Positions 1 to 5,879 of a DNA stretch of 5,879 nucleotides are shown here, piece by piece; within the stretch, counting starts at the first letter, position 1, and every line of letters begins with the position of its first letter. Source of the DNA: Pseudomonas sp. (GTDB lineage Bacteria > Pseudomonadota > Gammaproteobacteria > Pseudomonadales > Pseudomonadaceae); the NCBI GenBank assembly GCA_003523465.1, contig DQAA01000061.1:393-6271 (forward strand), given 5' to 3'. The notes under the pieces were generated by a model that saw only the letters and a list, made by a program, of their open reading frames with translations, was not told where the DNA came from and ran no database searches. The translations under genes were made by a program, and so were the position numbers.

Positions 1-1
1 G

Positions 2-1606
2 TACAACCTCGCGGCCAACGCCGAGGTCGGCCTGAACGATCAATGGCGGCTGTACAGCTTCGCCACCTTCGGCCAGGACAAGTCGGTTAACAACACGCCG
101 CCGCTGCTGGCCTCCAACCCCAACAACGTTGCCGCGCTGTATCCGGGTGGGACCATTCCCAAGTACCGCTATCGCTACGAAGACGCCTCGTTCACCGTCG
201 GCTCGCGCTTCGAGGACGACGCCATCGGCCGCTTCGATTTCAGCGCTACCTACGGTCGCGACAAGCATGACGAACTGGCCTTCGACACGGTCAACCCGAG
301 CTACGGAGTCAACAGCCCGACCAAGTTCGACGTGGCGACACTGGTCAACGAACAGACCAACCTCGGCATCGACTACGCCAAGGACCTGACCGTGGCCTGG
401 TCCGACAACCCGCTGACGGTGTCTGCCGGCGTTGCCTACCGGCACGAGCAGTACCGCCTCGAAGACGGTGACTACGACTCCTATTCGTTCGGCGGCATCG
501 GTGGGGTGCAGGTCGGCGCGGTGCAGGCCTCGGGGCTGATGCCGGACGATGCCGGGACCTACAAGCGCGATGTCGGCGGCGTGTATTTCGGCCTGGAAAA
601 CCAGGTCACCGAGAAATTCCAGGTGGGCATCGCCGGGCGTACCGAGCACTACTCGGACTTCGGCTCGGCCACCACCGGCAAGCTCTCGGCGCGTTACGAA
701 CTGACTCCGCAGGTGGGCCTGCGGGCCACGGTCAACAGCGCCTACCGTGCGCCGACCCTGGGCCAGATCGGCACCTCCTGGACCACTACCACCAACGTCG
801 ATGTCAACGGCAACCCGGTGCTGACCCGCATCCTCCCGGTCGATCACCCGGCGGCCCAGGCCCTTGGCGCCGAGGCGCTGAAACCGGAGAAGTCCACCAA
901 CTACTCCCTCGGCCTGGTGGTGCGGCCGAGCGAACAGGCCTCGCTGACCATCGACGCCTACCAGATCACCATTCGTGATCGCCTGCTCTACAGCGGCGGC
1001 ATTTCCGGCCCGGACGCCGAGCGCATCCTCGCGGCGGCTGGCTACGGCCAGTACAGCTGGGCGCAGTTCATGACCAACGCGGCCAACACCCGCACCCGTG
1101 GCGTCGATATCGTCGGCAAGTACAACCTCGACCTGGAGCGCTACGGCAACCTGGCGCTGTCGGCGGGCTACACCAAGGCGCGCACCACCATCGAATCGGT
1201 CAACGCCAACCCCTACGGCTTCGACGTGCTGACCCGCGAAGCCCGCGGCTTCCTCGAACACGGTTACCCGGAAGACAAGCTGGTGCTCGGCGCGGTGCAT
1301 CGCTACGGGCCGTGGACCGTCAGCCTGTCCCAGGTGCGCTACGGCGAATACCGCAAATACGCCGCCTCGGCCGCCAACGCCCAGTACGACCAGACCTTTT
1401 CTGCGCAATGGAACACCGACCTGGACGTGAACTACGCGTTCAACAAGCAGCTCAAGCTGTCGGTGGGCGCCAACAACCTGTTCGACAGCAAGCCGGACGA
1501 CTTCAACCTGCGCCTGCGCCAGACGCCGGGGCAGCAATACAGCTACCTCGCGCCGTCGGCGCCTGAGGGGGCGTTCTACTACACCAAGCTCACCTACGAC
1601 TTCTGA
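2..1606 (+). CDS. TonB-dependent outer-membrane receptor, 3' part (5' end outside window)
   Basis: The reading frame is open from the left edge and gives 534 residues before TGA. The protein is a TonB-dependent receptor, an outer-membrane beta-barrel that imports a ligand (often a ferric siderophore) using TonB-ExbB-ExbD energy. Counting from the first visible residue, barrel hallmarks appear in the usual order: HYSDFG with a following GKLSARYEL strand (about 216-234), AYRAPTLGQ (about 247-255, matching the family's GFRAPs pattern), ALKPEKSTNYSLGL (about 292-305), TRTRGVDI (about 363-370) and SVGANNLFD (about 487-495). It ends in YDF, a terminal aromatic typical of proteins folded by the Bam machinery. 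The signal peptide, TonB box and plug domain are missing because they lie upstream. Much of the barrel is present. Alternating hydrophobic and polar residues with many Y, N and G fit beta strands. The ligand cannot be told from this part. No Fur box can be judged because the promoter lies outside. Confidence 0.93.
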   Translation, partial: YNLAANAEVGLNDQWRLYSFATFGQDKSVNNTPPLLASNPNNVAALYPGGTIPKYRYRYEDASFTVGSRFEDDAIGRFDFSATYGRDKHDELAFDTVNPSYGVNSPTKFDVATLVNEQTNLGIDYAKDLTVAWSDNPLTVSAGVAYRHEQYRLEDGDYDSYSFGGIGGVQVGAVQASGLMPDDAGTYKRDVGGVYFGLENQVTEKFQVGIAGRTEHYSDFGSATTGKLSARYELTPQVGLRATVNSAYRAPTLGQIGTSWTTTTNVDVNGNPVLTRILPVDHPAAQALGAEALKPEKSTNYSLGLVVRPSEQASLTIDAYQITIRDRLLYSGGISGPDAERILAAAGYGQYSWAQFMTNAANTRTRGVDIVGKYNLDLERYGNLALSAGYTKARTTIESVNANPYGFDVLTREARGFLEHGYPEDKLVLGAVHRYGPWTVSLSQVRYGEYRKYAASAANAQYDQTFSAQWNTDLDVNYAFNKQLKLSVGANNLFDSKPDDFNLRLRQTPGQQYSYLAPSAPEGAFYYTKLTYDF

Positions 1607-1621
1607 TCTTCAGTGACCCCG

Positions 1622-1692
1622 ATCGCTGGCAAGCCAGCTCCCACAGGTCCAGCGGTGCATGCGATCCCTGTGGGAGCTGGCTTGCCAGCGAT
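1622..1692. repeat. Inverted REP pair (REP doublet) forming a long hairpin
   Basis: Two 26-nt arms, 1622-1647 and 1667-1692, are exact reverse complements and are separated by a 19-nt loop. Each arm also contains its own small palindrome, GCTGGC-aa-GCCAGC (1625-1638) and its mirror (1676-1689), followed by the CTCCCACAGG tail. This is the arrangement of Pseudomonas REP elements, dispersed repeats mobilised by RAYT transposases. The right unit seems to extend to the CCGG at 1700, whereas the left unit has a degenerate outer edge. It lies between the convergent ends of the receptor gene and prfC. As RNA from either strand it would fold strongly, so it could stabilise or end transcripts from both sides. 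It lacks the T-run of a standard intrinsic terminator. Confidence 0.88.
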
Positions 1693-1700
1693 GAGGCCGG

Positions 1701-1717
1701 CAGCCCTCCCACAGGTC
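1701..1717. repeat. Partial third REP copy
   Basis: The 12-mer CTCCCACAGGTC at 1706-1717 repeats 1638-1649 exactly and has the same orientation as the left REP arm. The palindromic core is not preserved here, so this is a tail fragment of a third REP unit. It stops 8 nt before the prfC stop codon. Confidence 0.5.
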
Positions 1718-1724
1718 TCAAGGA

Positions 1725-3308
<1,584 letters not shown>

Positions 3309-3346
3309 GGGAAATCGCCTGGCTGGGGATTGAAAAAAGGGGCGGT

Positions 3347-3374
3347 ATGATACCCGAAGTCGGGCGGGGACCAA
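3347..3374 (-). promoter_or_regulatory. Weak candidate sigma70 promoter for prfC
   Basis: On the minus strand, TTGGTC (3374-3369) and TATCAT (3352-3347) are separated by 16 nt, giving 3 of 6 and 4 of 6 matches to the -35 and -10 consensus. A start near 3340 would leave a leader of about 30 nt before the prfC ATG, with AGGCG inside it. The -35 overlaps the hairpin at 3366-3386. This is a consensus match only. Confidence 0.28.
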
Positions 3375-3386
3375 AATCTGGTCCCC
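3366..3386. terminator. Hairpin between xre and prfC, possible terminator or attenuator
   Basis: Perfect 8-bp arms GGGGACCA (3366-3373) and TGGTCCCC (3379-3386) enclose a 5-nt loop. A second small palindrome, CCCGAAGTCGGG (3353-3364), lies next to it on the prfC side. The hairpin begins 27 nt past the xre stop codon, where a transcript end would be expected. A T-run exists on the minus strand only about 28 nt later (3332-3337), so it is not a textbook intrinsic terminator. It may also be an operator overlapping the prfC promoter. Confidence 0.4.
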
Positions 3387-3412
3387 TGATATGGATACTA
3401 AAGCGCGCAAAT

Positions 3413-3742
3413 CTACTCGGCAGCCGACGGGCTGTCAGTGAAACCCTGTAGTTTTACCGGAGCGCGACCCGGCATGCAGGCAACCAGCTCCAGCCGTCCT
3501 CCCAACGCCTCGACATAACTGCGCAGCGTCGAAATCAACATGTCGCTGCGGTTCTCCACTTTGGAAATATTGGCCTGGCCCATTTCCAATCGCTCGGCAA
3601 GGCTTTCCTGGGTAACGTCCAACTGCCGGCGCAAAGCCTGCAGGGTCAACTCCTCACGAATCAGCTCGCGAGCCTGCTCCTCTACCCATGCCCTGCGCTC
3701 TGGAGAAAGGCTGTCCATCAAATCATCAAGTGTCATTGTCAT
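3413..3742 (-). CDS. XRE-family helix-turn-helix protein, HigA-like antitoxin (apparently orphan)
   Basis: The product has 109 residues. An N-terminal helical stretch rich in charged residues (about 5-40, including [16 protein letters not shown]) precedes a Cro/C1-type helix-turn-helix. The turn runs through [11 protein letters not shown] (44-54) and the recognition helix is about 55-64 ([10 protein letters not shown]), followed by [19 protein letters not shown]. This layout matches antitoxins of type II pairs in which a HigB/RelE-like toxin is encoded just upstream. Such antitoxins bind the toxin and repress their own promoter. AGGAGG (3757-3752) lies 9 nt before the ATG at 3742, favouring it over the second ATG two codons on. 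The ATG overlaps the stop of an upstream frame by ATGA, as in a coupled toxin-antitoxin operon, but only a short toxin-like tail is found there. Base composition is lower than in neighbouring genes. It could instead be a stand-alone regulator. DNA binding is clear; the antitoxin role is inferred. Confidence 0.85.
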   Translation of the reverse strand: MTMTLDDLMDSLSPERRAWVEEQARELIREELTLQALRRQLDVTQESLAERLEMGQANISKVENRSDMLISTLRSYVEALGGRLELVACMPGRAPVKLQGFTDSPSAAE

Positions 3743-3864
3743 TTCCCGGCACCTCCTGCCAGATACCTGTCAAACCGCTCATCCGCGCAAGCAATACCTC
3801 CGAAGGAATATTCCCTCAAGCGACTATTCGCAAGAAGTACAGAGGTAAATGCTGCCCCTCGCGA
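3739..3864 (-). pseudogene. Probable remnant of the partner toxin (HigB/RelE-type), C-terminal tail
   Basis: The frame directly upstream of xre ends in TGA at 3741-3739, overlapping the xre ATG (ATGA). It is open back to a TAG at 3867-3865, about 41 codons, with no ATG or GTG start. Its last residues read [18 protein letters not shown]. From memory, toxins paired with this antitoxin type end in a pattern like FYRxLIxxADxRFDxHL, so the tail matches while the body is missing. Reading 3808-3797 in another frame gives FLRR, and dropping one base (3796) would join it to IACADERFD, which suggests a frameshift as well as loss of the 5' part. The gene start, catalytic core and most of the roughly 110-residue length are absent. 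The family assignment is inferred from a short motif. Confidence 0.35.
3791..3819 (-). promoter_or_regulatory. Candidate xre promoter containing a 10-bp palindrome
   Basis: On the minus strand, TTGAGG (3819-3814) and TATTGC (3796-3791) are 17 nt apart. A perfect palindrome, GGAATATTCC (3805-3814), lies between and beside them. A start near 3785 would lie about 43 nt before the xre ATG. XRE antitoxins usually repress their own promoter through such palindromes, so this is a plausible operator. The -10 match is poor, and the stretch overlaps the toxin-like remnant. Confidence 0.25.
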
Positions 3865-4116
3865 CTAACGGCCCAACAGCAGGCAATTCAACGCCTCCCC
3901 GTAAGAATCACGCTCATTCCTCGTGCGAAATTTCGAACACCCGGGGGATTAACGCTGGCCAAATGCCGCATCAGATGGGAACCTTTAAAGCGATGGAGGC
4001 GTCCATTCCCCTGCAATGACCGTTGGTCGGGGGTGGTTTCACCGGCAACACGAGCCTGACGGGGCTTCGCTCATGGCGTGCAATTTTGGCCGCCACTTTT
4101 CGCACACGACTTGCCC

Positions 4117-4149
4117 GTCGCCTGGAATGGCGACCACACGGCAACCGTG
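4117..4149 (+). promoter_or_regulatory. Two adjacent hairpins in the probable leader of the transporter operon
   Basis: GTCGCC (4117-4122) pairs with GGCGAC (4129-4134) around the loop TGGAAT. CACGG (4137-4141) pairs with CCGTG (4145-4149) around CAA. They end 15 nt before the Shine-Dalgarno of the first permease. They could be leader RNA structure or a protein-binding site. No known riboswitch was recognised. Confidence 0.25.
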
Positions 4150-4164
4150 CGCCGACGATAAAAA

Positions 4165-4170
4165 AAGGAG
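4165..4170 (+). promoter_or_regulatory. Strong Shine-Dalgarno fixing the permease start
   Basis: AAGGAG follows an A-run and lies 7 nt before the ATG at 4178. It selects this start over in-frame ATGs upstream (4016, 4073 and 4127), which would add up to 54 residues unlike any permease N-terminus. Confidence 0.85.
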
Positions 4171-4177
4171 TCCGCCT

Positions 4178-4891
4178 ATGGCTGTACGCTATGGCAAGGG
4201 GCTGATGGGATGTGCCGCCGCGCTCGTCATCCTGGCCCTGCTGATCCACTGGATCGGCATCGATACGATCGCGCATTACCGCGCCGATCTGTGGTTCTAC
4301 CTGCAGGCGCACCTGATGCTGGTGCTGCTGTCGATGGTGGCGGCGCTTGCCGTGGGTATCCCCGCCGGCATTGCCCTGAGTCGACCGCACCGGGTCGACC
4401 GCGCCGAACGCTTCATGCAGGTTTTCAACATTGGCAACACCGTTCCTCCCCTCGCCGTTCTCGCCATCGCCCTGAGTATCCTCGGCATCGGCGCCGGCCC
4501 CGCGATCTTCGCGCTGTTCCTCGCCTCGTTGCTGCCCATCGTGCGCAACACCTACGAAGGCCTGAAAAACGTCCCCGACTCCCTCAAGGAAGCCGCCACC
4601 GGCATCGGCATGACCCCGCGTCAGTCGCTGTTCAAGGTCGAGTTGCCGAACGCCGTGCCGATCATCGTCGGCGGTGTGCGGGTGGCCCTGGCGATCAACG
4701 TCGGCACCGCGCCGCTGTCGTTCCTGATCGGCGCCAACAGCCTGGGCAGCCTGATCTTCCCCGGCATCGCCTTGAACAATCAGCCGCAACTGCTGCTGGG
4801 CGCGGCCTGTACCGCCCTGCTGGCCTTGCTGCTCGACGCGCTGGTCGCCCAGGGCAGCCGCCGCTGGCTGGAACGCGGCCTGACTCACTGA
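4178..4891 (+). CDS. Osmoprotectant (glycine betaine/choline/carnitine-type) ABC transporter permease
   Basis: This inner-membrane subunit of an importer for quaternary-amine compatible solutes belongs to the ProW/OpuCB/YehW group. It has 237 residues, the usual size of OpuC/YehW-type permeases and shorter than ProW. Hydrophobic segments lie at about 8-27, 45-66, 85-105, 106-123, 159-185 and 205-225, fitting six membrane helices. The hallmark cytoplasmic EAA loop is intact at 138-157 (EAATGIGMTPRQSLFKVELP) and would contact the ATPase. NIGNTVPPLAVLAIAL (84-99) is typical of this permease group. AAGGAG 7 nt upstream supports the start. The binding-protein gene begins 13 nt after the stop, so the two are probably co-transcribed. 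This is the first gene of the visible operon. The regulatory input is not evident, although such operons are often induced by osmotic stress. The substrate is inferred from family and neighbour, not from this sequence alone. Confidence 0.92.
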   Translation: MAVRYGKGLMGCAAALVILALLIHWIGIDTIAHYRADLWFYLQAHLMLVLLSMVAALAVGIPAGIALSRPHRVDRAERFMQVFNIGNTVPPLAVLAIALSILGIGAGPAIFALFLASLLPIVRNTYEGLKNVPDSLKEAATGIGMTPRQSLFKVELPNAVPIIVGGVRVALAINVGTAPLSFLIGANSLGSLIFPGIALNNQPQLLLGAACTALLALLLDALVAQGSRRWLERGLTH

Positions 4892-4904
4892 CCGAGGGAT
4901 CACC

Positions 4905-5813
4905 ATGAAACGAATCGCCTTGCTCCTGGGCGCGGCCCTGCTGTTCGCGGGATTTGCCCAGGCTGCCGAAAAACCCCTGATCCGCATCGGCGCACGGGTC
5001 TTCACCGAGCAGACCGTGCTCGCCGAAATCACCGCGCGCTACCTGCGCCAGCACGGCTTCGAGGTGCGCATCACCAGCGGCCTGGGCAGCAACCTGGCGC
5101 GCAGTGCCCAGGAAAGCGGCCAGCTGGACATGGTCTGGGAATACACCGGGGTATCGCTGGTGTCCTACAACCATATCGACGAACGCCTGCCGGACGCCGC
5201 CGCCACCTACGCACGGGTGAAGGAACTGGACGCGAAGAAGGACCTGATCTGGCTGTCGCCTTCGCGCTTCAGCAACACCTACGCCCTGGCCCTGCCGCGC
5301 AAGGTCGCCGAGGAATATCCGCAGGTGCAGACCATCAGCCAGCTCAACCAGGTGCTGCGCGACGAAGCGGGCAAGACCCACGTCCTCGCCCTCGACACCG
5401 AGTTCGCCAACCGCCCCGACGGCCTCGCCGGACTGACCGACACCTACGACCTGCAATTCACCCGCAAGGACATCCGCCAGATGGACGCCGGCCTGGTCTA
5501 CACCGCGCTGCGCAATGGCCAGGTGTTCACCGGGCTGGTGTACACCACCGACGGCCGCCTCAGCGCCTTCGACCTGAAACTGCTGGAAGACGACCGTCAC
5601 TACTTCCCCGACTACACCGCCGCGCCGGTGGTGCGCAAGGCCATCCTCGATGCCAACCCGGAACTGGCCACGCTGCTGAAACCGCTGGCCGAGCAACTGG
5701 ACGACGAGACCATGCGCCAGCTCAACGCCAAGGTGGATGTCGAGCACCAGAGCCCGGGCAAGGTCGCGGACGACTTCCTGCGTGAACACCCGCTGCAAGG
5801 AGGTGCGCAATGA
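4905..5813 (+). CDS. Periplasmic substrate-binding protein of the osmoprotectant ABC transporter (OpuAC/OsmF-like)
   Basis: The product has 302 residues, close to the 305 of E. coli OsmF (YehZ). It captures a quaternary-amine solute such as glycine betaine, choline or carnitine in the periplasm and delivers it to the permeases. Residues 1-20 form a Sec signal peptide (MKR, a hydrophobic core, then AQA before AEKP). The absence of a lipobox cysteine suggests a soluble periplasmic protein. Family landmarks are IGARVFTEQTVLAEI (28-42), WEYTG (78-82), NTYALAL (124-130), EFANRPDGLAGL (166-177), VYTTDGRL (212-219) and YFPDYTAAPVVR (233-244). Several aromatic residues here (W78, Y80, Y126, Y213, Y233) could build the cation-pi cage usual in these proteins, but I cannot assign them without a structure. 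GAGG (4894-4897) is the Shine-Dalgarno. The stop overlaps the next gene's ATG by ATGA. Confidence 0.93.
   Translation: MKRIALLLGAALLFAGFAQAAEKPLIRIGARVFTEQTVLAEITARYLRQHGFEVRITSGLGSNLARSAQESGQLDMVWEYTGVSLVSYNHIDERLPDAAATYARVKELDAKKDLIWLSPSRFSNTYALALPRKVAEEYPQVQTISQLNQVLRDEAGKTHVLALDTEFANRPDGLAGLTDTYDLQFTRKDIRQMDAGLVYTALRNGQVFTGLVYTTDGRLSAFDLKLLEDDRHYFPDYTAAPVVRKAILDANPELATLLKPLAEQLDDETMRQLNAKVDVEHQSPGKVADDFLREHPLQGGAQ
5797..5804 (+). promoter_or_regulatory. Strong Shine-Dalgarno inside the end of the binding-protein gene
   Basis: AAGGAGGT lies 5 nt before the ATG at 5810, within the last codons of the binding-protein gene. Together with the ATGA overlap it shows that the next frame is a real, translationally coupled gene. 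Confidence 0.8.
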
Positions 5814-5879
5814 GCCTGCTGGATACCTTCGCCCACCTCGACTGGGCGCAAGTGCTGCAACTGACCTGGCAGCACATCA
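5810..5879 (+). CDS. Probable second permease of the osmoprotectant transporter, 5' end only
   Basis: ATG at 5810 overlaps the preceding TGA (ATGA) and has a strong AAGGAGGT upstream. Only 23 codons are visible before the window ends: MSLLDTFAHLDWAQVLQLTW and then QHI. A short amphipathic start leading to a TWQH segment is common in OpuC/YehY-type permeases just before their first membrane helix. Transporters of this group usually use two different permeases flanking the binding protein, so a second permease is the most likely identity. The visible part is too short to prove it by sequence. The ATPase gene is expected further downstream, or elsewhere if the operon is arranged otherwise. Confidence 0.7.
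   Translation, partial: MSLLDTFAHLDWAQVLQLTWQHI

Larger units (their letters stand above)
3743..4177. other. Gene-poor stretch between divergent xre and transporter operon
   Basis: This 435-nt interval holds no convincing full-length gene. Its left part is unusually low in GC for the window: I count 59 G/C in the 120 bases 3721-3840, against 43 in 60 at 5041-5100. Contents are the toxin-like remnant (3739-3864), the palindrome GGAATATTCC (3805-3814), another palindrome CGAAATTTCG (3926-3935), and a minus-strand 27-codon ATG frame (3971-3888) preceded by AAAGG. Nearer the operon are two small hairpins (4117-4134, 4137-4149). I see no strong sigma70 or sigma54 promoter for the operon, although one must lie in or near this region unless transcription enters from elsewhere. 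Confidence 0.6.

Noticed and set aside
3309..3410. Upstream extension of prfC by 34 codons
   Set aside because: The added residues do not look like RF3, and the extended start lacks a Shine-Dalgarno. The ATG at 3308 gives the normal family N-terminus and length.
3768..3773. Perfect TTGACA on the minus strand upstream of xre as a -35 box
   Set aside because: No acceptable -10 exists 16-18 nt downstream (the sequence there is GCCGGG), and the stretch codes the FDR of the toxin-like tail.
3861..3900. Possible integron attC site near GCCCAAC
   Set aside because: The left core-like motif has no matching GTTRRRY partner at a suitable distance, and no inverted core pairs were found.
4016..4177. 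Upstream extension of the permease by 54 codons
   Set aside because: The extension is hydrophilic and histidine/proline-rich, unlike a permease N-terminus, while AAGGAG is well placed for the ATG at 4178.
3971..5810. Two long minus-strand open frames (353 and 371 codons) opposite the transporter genes
   Set aside because: Both are antisense to a permease and a binding protein with clear family motifs. Their translations are rich in Q, G, R and H repeats typical of shadow frames.

Overview
The window looks like a Pseudomonas chromosome, probably the fluorescens/putida side of the genus. The protein-coding parts are GC-rich (43 of 60 bases are G/C at 5041-5100). A Pseudomonas-type REP sequence (core GCTGGCaaGCCAGC with a CTCCCACAGG tail) sits between two convergent genes. 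The proteins have the sequence character of Pseudomonas homologues. The genus call rests on recognition, not on a search.

Layout, left to right. (1) 2-1606, + strand: the last 534 residues of a TonB-dependent outer-membrane receptor, open at the left edge. (2) 1607-1724: a convergent gap filled by an inverted pair of REP elements with perfect 26-bp arms, plus a third partial copy. (3) 1725-3308, - strand: prfC, complete peptide chain release factor 3. (4) 3309-3412: a short gap with a hairpin and a weak candidate prfC promoter. (5) 3413-3742, - strand: an XRE-family helix-turn-helix protein resembling the antitoxin of a HigB/RelE-type toxin-antitoxin pair. (6) 3739-3864, - strand: a short open stretch that overlaps the xre start by ATGA and ends in a segment resembling the C-terminus of the partner toxin. 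No full toxin gene is present, so this is probably a decayed module. (7) 3743-4177: a gene-poor stretch that is only about half G/C in its left part. (8) 4178-5879, + strand: the start of an osmoprotectant (glycine betaine/choline/carnitine-type) ABC transporter operon, with a permease, a periplasmic binding protein, and the first 23 codons of what is probably a second permease. The genes are tightly spaced (13-nt gap, then a 4-nt overlap). The ATPase gene is not in the window.

The genes do not form one pathway. The receptor serves TonB-driven uptake across the outer membrane, prfC serves translation termination, and the right-hand operon serves import of compatible solutes. The xre block lies between prfC and the transporter and looks like an accessory insertion that has lost its toxin.

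I found no convincing undescribed system. The points most worth a second look are the orphan antitoxin with its toxin remnant, the palindrome next to its possible promoter, and the paired hairpins just upstream of the transporter operon.
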